DNA of 64,000 nucleotides from Nocardia flavorosea (GCF_015477805.1 NZ_JADLQL010000002.1:496001-560000), one strand, 5' to 3'; shown: positions 19,714-28,406, numbered from the stretch's first letter. Notes: generated by a model from the sequence alone, not told the origin. Made by a program: numbers and translations.

Positions 19714-20805
19714 TCAGAGCTCGCGGCGCCGGCGGATGGCTTCGGCGAGCCGGTCCAGCTGGGCGGCGGTGGTGTCCCAGTCCATGCAGGCGTCGGTGAT
19801 CGACTGGCCGTAGGTGAGGTCGGCGGCGCGGCCGAGGGTGAGGTCCTGGCGGCCTGCGACGAGGAAGCTCTCCAGCATCACCCCGACCACACTCCGCTCG
19901 CCCGCGGCGATCCGGTCGGCGATATCGGCGACCACGATCGGCTGGCGTTTGTGGTCCTTGTTGCTGTTGCCGTGGCTGGCGTCGACCACGATCCGCTGCG
20001 GCAACTTGGACTTCTCCAGCCGCGCGCACGCGTCGGCGACCGAGGCGGCGTCGTAGTTGGTGCCGTTGGAGCCGCCGCGCAGGATCACATGGCAGTCCTC
20101 GTTCCCGGCGGTCTGGATGAGCGCGGACCGGCCGTCGAGGTCGGTTCCGGGGAAGACATGGCTGGCCGCGGCCGCCCGGACCCCGTCCACCGCGACCTGC
20201 ACGTCACCGTCGGTGCCGTTCTTGATACCGACCGGCATGGACAGCGCACTGCTGAGCTGCCGGTGCACCTGGCTGGCCGCGGTACGCGCGCCGATGGCAC
20301 CGTAGGACACCAGGTCGGAGATGTACTGCGGGGTGATGGGGTCGAGGAATTCGCAGGCCACCGGTAGGCCCAGGGCGGTGATGTCGAGCAGTAGCTGTCG
20401 GCCGATTCCCAATCCGGTGTTGACGTCGAAGCTGCCGTTGAGATGGGGATCGTTGATGAGGCCCTTCCAGCCCAGGGTCGTCCGCGGTTTCTCGAAGTAC
20501 ACCCGCATGACCAGGTGCAACCGGTCGGACAGGGTTTCCTGCACGGCGGCGAGCCGGCGGGCGTAGTCCAGGGCGGCGGCGGGGTCGTGCACCGAGCAAG
20601 GGCCCACGATCACCATGAGACGGTCGTCGGCGTCGTTGAGCACATCGACAGTGCCCCGGCGGCCGGCGCGCACGGTGGCGGCGTGTTCATCGGTGATCGC
20701 GTGGACGCGGCGTACTTCCGCGGGAGAACGCAGCGGGCTCACGCTGAGGGTGCGTTGGTCGTCCAGATCGCTGTGGTCGGCATCGATATCGACTGCGATG
20801 GTCAT
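19714..20805 (-). CDS. aroG: 3-deoxy-7-phosphoheptulonate synthase, class I alpha
   Basis: A 363-residue DAHP synthase that condenses phosphoenolpyruvate and erythrose 4-phosphate, the first step to chorismate and aromatic amino acids. It belongs to the E. coli AroF/G/H type: VIVGPCSVHDP, RVYFEKPRTTLGWKGLINDP, GARTAASQVHRQLSSALSMPVGIKNGT, VDASHGNSNKDH and GVMLESFLVAG are all intact. ATG 20805 follows GAAGGAC. The 159-base leader upstream encodes an aromatic-rich peptide and a terminator, so expression should respond to charged Tyr/Phe/Trp tRNA. Confidence 0.94.
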   Translation of the reverse strand: MTIAVDIDADHSDLDDQRTLSVSPLRSPAEVRRVHAITDEHAATVRAGRRGTVDVLNDADDRLMVIVGPCSVHDPAAALDYARRLAAVQETLSDRLHLVMRVYFEKPRTTLGWKGLINDPHLNGSFDVNTGLGIGRQLLLDITALGLPVACEFLDPITPQYISDLVSYGAIGARTAASQVHRQLSSALSMPVGIKNGTDGDVQVAVDGVRAAAASHVFPGTDLDGRSALIQTAGNEDCHVILRGGSNGTNYDAASVADACARLEKSKLPQRIVVDASHGNSNKDHKRQPIVVADIADRIAAGERSVVGVMLESFLVAGRQDLTLGRAADLTYGQSITDACMDWDTTAAQLDRLAEAIRRRREL

Positions 20806-20852
20806 CGTGGGTGGTGTCCTTCTCGTTCGGGCCGACCCACGGAAAAGAAGAT

Positions 20853-20884
20853 CCCCGTCGAGCCGGTCGTCATCCGGCTCGGGG
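20853..20884 (-). terminator. Attenuator terminator of the DAHP synthase leader
   Basis: In transcript sense, CCGAGCCGG and CCGGCTCG form a stem of 8-9 pairs with a 7-base loop, extended by a bulged GGGG/CCCC, and followed by ATCTTCTTTT. It lies nine bases after the leader peptide stop. Confidence 0.7.
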
Positions 20885-20892
20885 TGTACTGG

Positions 20893-20964
20893 TCAGCGCG
20901 CGTGGTTGCCGCAGACCGACCCGCCCCGGGCCGGCTTGCTAAACCAGAAATACACGCGCTGCAC
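20893..20964 (-). CDS. Aromatic leader peptide, attenuation of DAHP synthase
   Basis: A 23-residue peptide from GTG 20964 to TGA 20893. Codons 5-8 are Tyr-Phe-Trp-Phe (TAT TTC TGG TTT), a run of aromatic codons in an otherwise basic peptide (VQRVYFWFSK...NHAR). Aromatic codons just before a terminator and a DAHP synthase gene are the classic layout of ribosome-mediated attenuation. There is no clear Shine-Dalgarno, and the exact start is uncertain because the frame is open further upstream with another TGG codon. Confidence 0.7.
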   Translation of the reverse strand: MQRVYFWFSKPARGGSVCGNHAR

Positions 20965-21064
20965 GATCGGCCACGCTACCAGGCGGCGGACCGCGCAGGT
21001 GAGCCCGGGGCGGAAAACGGGTGAAAGAAAGTGACGGTTTACACAATCCCGCCCCGGGATCGGT

Positions 21065-21532
21065 TCAGAACTGTCCCGGTTCGTAGCTACCGGCCGGAGT
21101 GTGGGCGATGGCGTTCATCCGGTTCCACGCGTTGATCGTGGCGATCGCGGCGATCAGCCCGCCGATCTGCTCGTCGTCGTAGTGTTTGCGCACCTGCTGC
21201 CAGATGTCCGCGCCGATCCCGCTGCCGTCGGCGAGCCGGGTGGCCGCCTCGGTGAGTTCGAGTGCGGCCCGTTCGGGCTCGGTGAACACCGTCGCTTCCC
21301 GCCAGGCCGCGACCAGATTGATCCGGACCTGCGATTCACCGGCATGAGCGGCGTCCTTGGTGTGCATATCGACACAGAACGAGCAGCCGTTGATCTGGCT
21401 CGCCCGGATTTTCACCAGTTCGTGGACAGCCTTGGGCAGACCGGAATCGTCCACCACTTTCCCGGCGGTGATCAGGCGTTTGCTGTAGCTCGCGGTGACT
21501 TTGTTGGCGAAGAGGTCGATGCGGGGTTCCAT
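21065..21532 (-). CDS. Carboxymuconolactone decarboxylase/AhpD-like protein
   Basis: A 155-residue protein of the CMD/AhpD family. The redox-type motif is INGCSFCVDMHTKDA (CxxC followed by H three residues later), and the surrounding YSKRLITAGKVVDDSGLPKAVHELVKIRASQ is typical. These proteins are all-helical and act as alkylhydroperoxidase-like reductants. ATG 21532 has AAAGGA upstream. An ECF41-type promoter sits 36-62 bases before the start, and an ECF41-type sigma gene lies 3 kb away. Confidence 0.9.
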   Translation of the reverse strand: MEPRIDLFANKVTASYSKRLITAGKVVDDSGLPKAVHELVKIRASQINGCSFCVDMHTKDAAHAGESQVRINLVAAWREATVFTEPERAALELTEAATRLADGSGIGADIWQQVRKHYDDEQIGGLIAAIATINAWNRMNAIAHTPAGSYEPGQF

Positions 21533-21567
21533 ATCGGGTTCCTTTCGTGTTGCGGTCTCGTGGTGTC

Positions 21568-21594
21568 GACGACGCACGCACTCCAGGTGTGACA
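21568..21594 (-). promoter_or_regulatory. ECF41-type promoter TGTCACA-N16-CGTC
   Basis: On the minus strand, TGTCACA (21594-21588) and CGTC (21571-21568) are separated by exactly 16 bases, the consensus known for ECF41 sigma factors. The predicted transcription start is roughly 25-30 bases before the AhpD-like ATG. A second CGTC three bases earlier overlaps. Confidence 0.7.
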
Positions 21595-21646
21595 TCCCGC
21601 GTGGACTTTTTCTCCGATGGCCGGGCGAGCACGGCAACGGGCCCGC

Positions 21647-22528
21647 TCAGCCGGTGAAGTCGAACGTCACCCCGGTCAGCCGTTCCGACAGGTCCCACAG
21701 GGAACGGGCGGCGAGCTCGTCCCTGGCCCGCGGGGAGCACCCGGACGGGCCCGGATGGCCACGCGTGCCGCCCAGGCTGGTGGGCCCGTAGTACGCACCG
21801 GCTTCGACGGTGGGTGCGGTGGCGGCGAAAAGCTCCGGCAACGCGCCCATTTCGGCGCTCTGAGCGGCCAGTCTGTTCCCGACGGCCATAACCTTGTCCA
21901 GGATGGATTCGGTGTGCGATTGCAGACCGGTGGCCGCGTAACCGGGATGCGCCGCCACGGAAAGTTTCGCCGAACCGGCCGCGGCGAGCCGGCGCCGTAG
22001 TTCGAAGGTGAACAGCAGATTGGCCAGTTTCGACTGACCGTAGGCGGACCAGCGTTTGTAGGGGCGGCGCTCCCAGTTGAGATCATCGAGGTCGATGGCG
22101 CCGATGGCGTGGGCGCCGCTGGAGACGGTGACGATCCGTTCGCTGATCTTGCCCAGCAGCAGCCCGGTCAGCGCGAAATGGCCGAGATGGTTGGTGCCGA
22201 TCTGCATTTCGAATCCGTCGGCGGTGCGGCGCAGCGGTACCGCCATCACCCCCGCATTGTTGATCAGGACGTGTGCGGCGTCGACCCCGGCCGCGAACTC
22301 GCGGATCGAGGACAGATCGGCCAGATCCAGCCGCCGCACCTGCGCGCGGTCGCCGATCTCACCGGCGACGGCCCGGCCCTTGTCCACATCGCGGCAGGCC
22401 AGGATCACCTGGGCTCCGGCGCCGGCCAGCGCTCGGGCGGCGACCGCACCCAGACCACTGTTCGCACCGGTGACGATCACGGTCCGGCCCTGCTGATCGG
22501 GGATATCCCCGACGCCCCAACCACTCAT
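21647..22528 (-). CDS. Short-chain dehydrogenase/reductase
   Basis: A 293-residue classical SDR, retinol-dehydrogenase-like. Visible motifs: TVIVTGANSGLG (TGxxxGxG), DLADLSSI, LINNAGVM (NNAG), catalytic VTVSSGAH (Ser), YGQSKLAN (YxxxK) and HPGYAATGL. It is NAD(P)-dependent and cytosolic; substrate unknown. ATG 22528 has no obvious Shine-Dalgarno. It ends 10 bases before the window of the AhpD-like gene's upstream region, so the two could be related in ECF41 control, but it lies upstream of the ECF41 promoter. A DtxR/IdeR-like box lies about 120 bases upstream. Confidence 0.9.
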   Translation of the reverse strand: MSGWGVGDIPDQQGRTVIVTGANSGLGAVAARALAGAGAQVILACRDVDKGRAVAGEIGDRAQVRRLDLADLSSIREFAAGVDAAHVLINNAGVMAVPLRRTADGFEMQIGTNHLGHFALTGLLLGKISERIVTVSSGAHAIGAIDLDDLNWERRPYKRWSAYGQSKLANLLFTFELRRRLAAAGSAKLSVAAHPGYAATGLQSHTESILDKVMAVGNRLAAQSAEMGALPELFAATAPTVEAGAYYGPTSLGGTRGHPGPSGCSPRARDELAARSLWDLSERLTGVTFDFTG

Positions 22529-22648
22529 GTGGCGAGCTTAATCCGCGCGGCCGCCACTCACCCGGCGTGGCGGCGCACCGACCCGGCACGTCCGTGGCGG
22601 GTATCGCGCACGCCCACCCGTGAGGACGCCAACCCCTTCCCAAATTGA

Positions 22649-22667
22649 ATAGGGTTACCTAACCTAA
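22649..22667. promoter_or_regulatory. DtxR/IdeR-like iron box (candidate)
   Basis: The sequence ATAGGGTTACCTAACCTAA matches the 19-base iron-box consensus TTAGGTTAGGCTAACCTAA at 14 positions, with the right half CCTAACCTAA nearly perfect. It lies between the dehydrogenase (start 22528, minus) and PlsB (start 23129, plus), closer to the former. Confidence 0.5.
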
Positions 22668-23128
22668 CAAGGGACCAGAACGCGCCGCACACAACTTCGA
22701 GTCCCCGTCCCCGACGAGATGTACCGCAACTTTCCCGCCGCCGGCCCCCAGTGCACCGGCCGGTTTCCGTCCACACCGCGCCTCGCCGAGGGTTATCACA
22801 CCGGAAACCGGATCGGCAGGCCGGTCCGACGCCGCGTCATACCGCGGCCCCACCGCCCGACGACGCGTACCCGAATCCGGTCGGCTCCCGGACCGTCGTC
22901 CACCCGAGGTCCACGGTAGCGGCGCAGCAACGGAACACCGATGCACGCGGCGTGCGACAAGTCCGGCAAATCGCTCCGTACGGCGCGCAAGCCGTACATA
23001 GTGGTCACATGGAGTAATTTCGAAATCCATCCCGCCGGCGACCGGCTCCCGGCGAACGAGCCGCGCACCGACCACCGCGGACAGCACAGTCGCGAGCCCC
23101 TCCGATCGGACGCAGAGGATCCCACACC
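22668..23128. other. Intergenic, no gene seen
   Basis: The remainder of the 600-base gap before PlsB. No coding frame or hairpin stands out; it presumably holds the acyltransferase promoter. Confidence 0.5.
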
Positions 23129-25621
23129 ATGATCGAGAACCTCAGCGGCGCACCGGCGCCGGCCGACGATCCACCGGAATCGGTGGTCGCGCTGGTGGAT
23201 TCGAGCTCGGGAACCGAACGCGAACTGGTCGGCCGGTGGATCGCCGAGGGCGGTCTCACCGCGGAACTCGGTATCCGGTCCCCGGTCACCCAGCTCGATC
23301 TCGATGCCGCCGCCTTGGCCGACCGGCTCACCGGCCGGACCGACGATCCACTGGTGGTACCCGTTCGGGTGCTGTGGCTGCCACCCGAACGCGACGGTGT
23401 GCGCCGGGTGACCTTCGGCGATCTCGCGCTGCTCACCAACCCGCGCCGCCCCAACCGGCTCGCCCAGCGCCGGCTGGTCGGCCGGTCCCCCGACCGGCAT
23501 CTGGTGCTCACCGGCGCACCCGCCCGGCTCACCCAATTACGCGCCAACCACCCGGAAGCGGCGGCCCTGCACGACACCGGTAGCGCCGAGCCCTTCGCGC
23601 GTGCGGTGGTCCGGGCCGCGGTGGTCGCGCTGGAACGCGCGGAACGCACCGTGATCGGTGACCGCTACAAGGTGCCGCGGCTCGTGGCCGAGGAAATCAT
23701 GGACTCGCCGGATTTCCTGCGGCGACTGGAACGAATCGCCGACGAGACCGGCACCGATCCACAGGAGGTGGGGCGCCGCGCCGAGAAGGCCCTGAACGAG
23801 CTGGTCGCCGCGCAGAGCCGCACCGTTTCGGACCTTTTCACCCAGGCCATGCGCCCGGTGCACGCGTCGACCTGGAAGGTGGACTGCGACGAGTCCGGCC
23901 TTGCCGCGCTCCGCGATCTCAACCGCAGGTATCCGCTGGTGTTCCTGCCGTCGCACCGGTCGTATGTGGATGCGTTCGTACTGGGCGATGTACTGGCGCG
24001 CAATGATTTCCCGCCCAATCACGTCGTCGGCGGGGCGAATCTGCGGTTCTGGCCGATGGGTCCGATCGCGCGGCGCACCGGCACCGTTTTCATCCGCCGC
24101 AGTTTCGCCGGCGATACCGTCTACCAGGCCGTTGTCGAGGAATACTTCGGCTATCTACTCGCCCGTCGCTTCAATCTCGAGTGGTATTTCGAGGGCGGGC
24201 GCACCCGCACCGGAAAGCTGCGCCCGCCCCGCTACGGCCTGCTGAACTACCTGGCCGCGGCGGTGCGCCGCGACCGGGTCGCCGACGCGCTGCTGGTACC
24301 GGTATCGATCACCTACGAGCGGCTCAACGAACTCGGCGCCATCGCCGACGAACAGGTGGGCGGCCGGAAGAAACCCGAGGGCCTGGCCTGGCTCGCCCGG
24401 TACGTGCGCAACCAGCAGCATTCGGCCGGTCATGTGTATGTCCGCTTCGGCGATCCGATCTCGGCGCGCGACCGGCTGGCCACGCACGGCGATCCGCTCA
24501 CCGAGCCGCCGGTCACGATTCCGCTGCACCGTATCGATATCGGCGGCCGCCCGGCCCGCGCGGAACCGGATGCCCTCGGCGAACATCTCGGCGAACGAGA
24601 ACGCGCCGCGGTGCAGCGGCTGGCTTTCGATGTGGCCGTCGGAATCAATGCGGTCACCCCGATCACCGCCAACGCGCTGGTCACGCTGGCGCTGCTCGGC
24701 GTGCACGACCGCGCGCTGACTCTGGCCGAGGTCTGCGAAGTGCTCAATCCGGTCATGGACTACATCGGCACACGGGATCTGCCCCGCGGCGAGGTCGCGA
24801 AACTGCGCGACGAACAGAGCCTGGTCGTCGTGCTGGAGCAGCTGTCGCTGGCCAAGGTGGTCACGATCTATCGCGGCGGGGTCGAGCCCGTGTATGCGAT
24901 CGAGCCGGGCGCTCATCTCGAGGCCGCGTTCTACCGCAACAGCGCGGTCCATTGGTTCGTCGACCGGGCCATCCTGGAACTGGCGATCCTGGCCGCGGTC
25001 GAAGCGGCCCCCGACGATCCGGTGGCCGGCGCCGTCGGACCGGACGCCGACGCCCTGGATATCGGCTGGGCGGAGGCGTATCGGCTGCGGGATCTGCTGA
25101 AGTTCGAATTCTTCTTTCCCGACCGGGCCGAATTCGCCGAGCGGATCACCGCGGAAATGCTGCTGGTGGACCCCGGCTGGCGGGCACGCCCGCGAAACAC
25201 TCTGGGCAGTGAAATCCTGGCGGCGCTCACCGGAAGCGGTTTCATGATGGCCCACCGCGTACTGCGTTCCTTTTTCGATGCGCAATTGGTTGTGGCCGAG
25301 CGACTGGCCGACCGGGAACCGACCGTGGAAATCGACCGCAAGGAGTTCATCGCCGAATGCGTATCGGTCGGCAAACAGATGCTGCTGCAAAAACGCCTGC
25401 ACAGCACGGAATCGGTATCCACCGAACTTTTCGGGAGTGCATTGAAATTGGCCGCGAATCACGGGCTCGTCGAGGCCGCCGATCCGGATTCGGAGAAATC
25501 CGTGACAGCGCTGGTGGCGGCGCGGCGCGATTTCGCCGACCGGCTGCGCACCATCGGCATCCGGATATCACAGGCCGCCGCACTCGACCCGTCGAACCGC
25601 ACCGCGGGACGGACCCGATGA
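23129..25621 (+). CDS. plsB: Glycerol-3-phosphate 1-O-acyltransferase
   Basis: An 830-residue PlsB-type enzyme that acylates the sn-1 position of glycerol 3-phosphate, the entry to phospholipids and triacylglycerol. The acyltransferase blocks are FLPSHRSYVDAF (HX4D, about residue 275), GANLRFWPMGPIARRTGTVFIRRSF, YFEGGRTRTGKLRPPRYG and VPVSITYER. The long C-terminal part (about 450-830) is the usual PlsB helical region. The stop overlaps the next start in ATGA. Confidence 0.93.
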   Translation: MIENLSGAPAPADDPPESVVALVDSSSGTERELVGRWIAEGGLTAELGIRSPVTQLDLDAAALADRLTGRTDDPLVVPVRVLWLPPERDGVRRVTFGDLALLTNPRRPNRLAQRRLVGRSPDRHLVLTGAPARLTQLRANHPEAAALHDTGSAEPFARAVVRAAVVALERAERTVIGDRYKVPRLVAEEIMDSPDFLRRLERIADETGTDPQEVGRRAEKALNELVAAQSRTVSDLFTQAMRPVHASTWKVDCDESGLAALRDLNRRYPLVFLPSHRSYVDAFVLGDVLARNDFPPNHVVGGANLRFWPMGPIARRTGTVFIRRSFAGDTVYQAVVEEYFGYLLARRFNLEWYFEGGRTRTGKLRPPRYGLLNYLAAAVRRDRVADALLVPVSITYERLNELGAIADEQVGGRKKPEGLAWLARYVRNQQHSAGHVYVRFGDPISARDRLATHGDPLTEPPVTIPLHRIDIGGRPARAEPDALGEHLGERERAAVQRLAFDVAVGINAVTPITANALVTLALLGVHDRALTLAEVCEVLNPVMDYIGTRDLPRGEVAKLRDEQSLVVVLEQLSLAKVVTIYRGGVEPVYAIEPGAHLEAAFYRNSAVHWFVDRAILELAILAAVEAAPDDPVAGAVGPDADALDIGWAEAYRLRDLLKFEFFFPDRAEFAERITAEMLLVDPGWRARPRNTLGSEILAALTGSGFMMAHRVLRSFFDAQLVVAERLADREPTVEIDRKEFIAECVSVGKQMLLQKRLHSTESVSTELFGSALKLAANHGLVEAADPDSEKSVTALVAARRDFADRLRTIGIRISQAAALDPSNRTAGRTR

Positions 25622-27072
25622 GTACCGGCAGGTCCACCACCGCGGAAACCGGCGGTTCCGGGCCGCTCGATGCGCTGATCGCGGCGATTCGTTCCGGTCC
25701 GCAGGGCGCGGATATCGGCGCGTTTTTCGATCTGTCGGCAGTTGCGGACCTGCACACCATGACGGGCCGCCGGTTCCGCGACCCCGGTTCCGCGACGGCT
25801 GGCCTCCTCTTCGAACAGTTACGCCACAGCGCTGACAGTTCGGGTCCGGACCTGCTCGAACGTCTCGCCGGACACGCCGCCGGGCGGTCACCCGACGAAC
25901 TGGCCGCGCAGGGCGAGCGGGTGTTCAAACGCGCCTGGTACGACCGGGTGTACCCGGAGACCTGGCAATTGGTGCGGGAACACCTGAGCGCCGGGCACAC
26001 CGTGGTGCTGACCGGTACGGTCACCGAGTACCAGCTGTGCCCGGCGGCCGCGGCGCTCGGAATCGACCAGGTACTCGGCGCCCGGCCCGCGGTGATCGCG
26101 GGCCGCTGCACCGGCGGATTCGACGGTCCCCTGCCCTACGGCCGGGACAAGGCCGCGATGGTGGCCGATTTCGCGGGCACTCGCGATATCGATCTGCGGC
26201 GTTCCTACGTCTACACCGGCAGCGCCACCGACCTCCCGCTGCTGTCGGTGGCAGGAACACCGGTACCGATCGCGGCGGACAGCACTCTCGCGGCCGCCGC
26301 GGCCGACCACGGCTGGGCCCGGCCGGTCGTCGCCGCCCGCACCGCTCCCACCGCCGCCGACTATCTACGTACCCTTCTCGGCTTCGCGGCACTGCTCGGC
26401 GGTGCCCTGTTCGGGGTACTGAGCAAGGCGTATACCCGCGACCGCCGCGCGATGGCCGACGCACTGATGCGCTACGGCGCCGGCTGGCCGCTACGGGTGT
26501 GCGGCATCCGGCTGCGCGTCACCGGCGCCGAATACGCCCGGAGCCCACGACCGGCGGTGTTCCTGTTCAACCATCAGAGCCAATTCGATGTCCTCATCGT
26601 TCCGGCGGTGCTCGGTGCGGGCGTGACCGGGGTCGGAAAGAAGGAACTGATCCGCCATCCGGTTTTCGGCCCGCTCATGCGGTTCGTGGGTGTGACATTC
26701 ATCGACCGCTCGAACACCGACCGTGCCAAAGCCTCGCTGGCGCCCGTGGTGCACACGCTGCGGGACGGGCTGTCGATCGCGATCGCCCCGGAGGGCACCC
26801 GCTCCTACACACCGCAACCGGGCATGTTCAAGAAGGGCGCATTCCATATCGCCGCGCAGGCGGGCGTGCCGGTGATCCCGGTGGTGATCCGCAATGCCGC
26901 CGATATCGGCCGCCGCGACTCCATGATCGCTCGACCCGGCACGGTCGATATCGCGATCCTGCCGCCCATCGACAGCACCGGCTGGGATCCCGCGGAGCTG
27001 GGTCGTGAGGTCGCCGCGGTCCGCCGGCGCTATCTCGACACCCTCCGCGACTGGCCCACCACGGCCGGCTAG
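25618..27072 (+). CDS. plsC: HAD-like/1-acylglycerol-3-phosphate acyltransferase fusion
   Basis: A 484-residue two-domain protein. Residues 30-240 resemble a HAD-IB phosphatase, but the catalytic motif is FFDLSAVA instead of DxDxT and the last acid motif is TGSATDLPLL, so the phosphatase is probably inactive. Residues 285-484 are a PlsC acyltransferase with NHQSQFDVL (HX4D, about 319), KKELIRHPVFGPLMRFVGVTFIDRS and APEGTRS (about 391), which should acylate lysophosphatidate at sn-2. It overlaps plsB by four bases, so the two sequential steps are translationally coupled. Its TAG stop shares a CTAG with the convergent ppm1 stop. Confidence 0.88.
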   Translation: MSTGRSTTAETGGSGPLDALIAAIRSGPQGADIGAFFDLSAVADLHTMTGRRFRDPGSATAGLLFEQLRHSADSSGPDLLERLAGHAAGRSPDELAAQGERVFKRAWYDRVYPETWQLVREHLSAGHTVVLTGTVTEYQLCPAAAALGIDQVLGARPAVIAGRCTGGFDGPLPYGRDKAAMVADFAGTRDIDLRRSYVYTGSATDLPLLSVAGTPVPIAADSTLAAAAADHGWARPVVAARTAPTAADYLRTLLGFAALLGGALFGVLSKAYTRDRRAMADALMRYGAGWPLRVCGIRLRVTGAEYARSPRPAVFLFNHQSQFDVLIVPAVLGAGVTGVGKKELIRHPVFGPLMRFVGVTFIDRSNTDRAKASLAPVVHTLRDGLSIAIAPEGTRSYTPQPGMFKKGAFHIAAQAGVPVIPVVIRNAADIGRRDSMIARPGTVDIAILPPIDSTGWDPAELGREVAAVRRRYLDTLRDWPTTAG

Positions 27073-27788
27073 AGCGAACGCCCCAGCAGCAGCTTCCACG
27101 GCATGAGCGCGGATTCCAGCTGAACCGCCAGGCTCATCTTCGAGGCGCCCAGCGTCCGCTCCTCGAAGCGGATCGGCACCTCGGCGATACCGATGCCCTG
27201 CTTCTTGGTCCGGTAGTTCATCTCCACCTGGAACGAATAGCCGTTGCTACGGATGGATTCGATATCGATCGCCCGCAGGGTATCGGCCTGCCACGCCTTG
27301 AAACCGGCCGTGGCGTCCTTGATACCGAGCCGCAGGATGGCATTGACGTAGAAGTTCGCCCAGGCGGAGAGCGCCTTGCGATACCACTTCCATTCCGAGG
27401 CGGTCGAGCCGCCGGGCACGTAGCGCGAACCCAGCACCACTCCGACAGCAGGCCGCCGGAGCTCTTCCAGCATGGCCGGGATCACCTCGGCGGGGTGGGA
27501 CAGGTCCGCATCCATCTGGATCACCACATCGGCGCCCTCGTCGAGCGCGCGGGTGATTCCCGCGATGTAGGCGCGCCCGAGACCGTCCTTCTCGGTGCGG
27601 TGCAGCACCGAGACCACGTTCGGCAGGTCCACGGCCAGTTTGTCGGCCACCTCGCCGGTACCGTCCGGGGAGTTGTCGTCGACTACCAGTACGTGCAGGT
27701 CGGGCACGGGTAGCGCAGTCAGCCGTTCCACCGCAACCGGCAGATTGTCCCGCTCGTTGTAGGTCGGCACAACAACGGTAACCCTCAA
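27069..27788 (-). CDS. ppm1: Polyprenol monophosphomannose synthase
   Basis: A 239-residue GT-A glycosyltransferase (GT2) that moves mannose from GDP-mannose to polyprenyl phosphate, the donor for lipomannan and lipoarabinomannan. Motifs: VVVPTYNERDNL, VLVVDDNSPDGTG, MDADLSHP (metal-binding DxD) and VPIRFEERTLGASKMS. It has no transmembrane anchor and no N-acyltransferase domain, unlike the two-domain M. tuberculosis Ppm1. The start is a TTG at 27788, fixed by AGGAGG seven bases upstream. Confidence 0.92.
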   Translation of the reverse strand: MRVTVVVPTYNERDNLPVAVERLTALPVPDLHVLVVDDNSPDGTGEVADKLAVDLPNVVSVLHRTEKDGLGRAYIAGITRALDEGADVVIQMDADLSHPAEVIPAMLEELRRPAVGVVLGSRYVPGGSTASEWKWYRKALSAWANFYVNAILRLGIKDATAGFKAWQADTLRAIDIESIRSNGYSFQVEMNYRTKKQGIGIAEVPIRFEERTLGASKMSLAVQLESALMPWKLLLGRSL

Positions 27789-27944
27789 GGGTCGCCCTCC
27801 TGGTCTCGCCCGTCAGCCGAACCATGAGCCGCGAGCGTCGCTACGTATTACCTGTGAACGGTAGCCCAACCGCGGACCCGCAGCTGCAGCGCACCGGTCA
27901 TACCGGCCGCTCACCCGGGCGGACCCCGGTCGCGACCCGGTACG

Positions 27945-28127
27945 TCATTGCCCGTCGCGCCACTCCCGGTCCGCCGCATCCTGTGCGGCATTGCGCTGCC
28001 GCACGATCTCCAGCGCGCGCTCAGCGGTGGGGCGATCGGGATATGGACCCATCCGGTCGCGGAACCAGCACTGGCGCCCGCGTTCGGCCCGCTGATGCTT
28101 CAAACAGTAGTACCACCGTTCGGCCAT
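27945..28127 (-). CDS. Conserved small actinobacterial protein
   Basis: A 60-residue protein, MAERWYYCLKHQRAERG..., of a small conserved family seen in actinobacteria with a WYYCLKH start and a GPYPDRPTAERALEIV middle. It may bind metal through Cys and His but function is unknown. ATG 28127 gives the family N-terminus; the frame continues to 28166. It lies directly downstream of the tRNA cluster on the same strand. Confidence 0.7.
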   Translation of the reverse strand: MAERWYYCLKHQRAERGRQCWFRDRMGPYPDRPTAERALEIVRQRNAAQDAADREWRDGQ

Positions 28128-28160
28128 GACTCCAGCATTCCATCCATCCGGAGCCAGGAC

Positions 28161-28193
28161 GAACAAAACCCCCGGACCGATTCGGTCAGGGGG
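28161..28193 (-). terminator. Terminator of the tRNA cluster
   Basis: On the minus strand, CCCCC-GACCGA and TCGGTC-GGGGG pair with a short loop, followed by TTTTGTTC, a classic intrinsic terminator right after tRNA-Phe. Confidence 0.8.
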
Positions 28194-28200
28194 TGGATTG

Positions 28201-28274
28201 TGGCCAGGGCCGGGATCGAACCGGCGACCTTTCGCTTTTCAGGCGAACGCTCGTACCAACTGAGCTACCTGGCC
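28201..28274 (-). tRNA. tRNA-Phe (GAA)
   Basis: 74 bases. The anticodon loop is CTGAAAA between TTCGC and GCGAA, giving GAA. Acceptor stem GGCCAGG pairs with CCTGGCC; the T-loop is TTCGATC. CCA is not encoded. Last gene of the Glu-Asp-Phe cluster. Confidence 0.95.
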
Positions 28275-28332
28275 GCAGGCACCCGGAACGAATGCCATCC
28301 GATGGATGGCGGATTGCTCCGGCATCCACTGG

Positions 28333-28406
28333 CGACCCTGACGGGACTCGAACCCGCGACCTCCGCCGTGACAGGGCGGCGCGCTAACCAACTGCGCCAC
28401 AGGGCC
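28333..28406 (-). tRNA. tRNA-Asp (GTC)
   Basis: 74 bases. Loop CTGTCAC between CCGCC and GGCGG gives GTC. Acceptor GGCCCTG pairs with CAGGGTC including one G-U pair. Confidence 0.95.
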
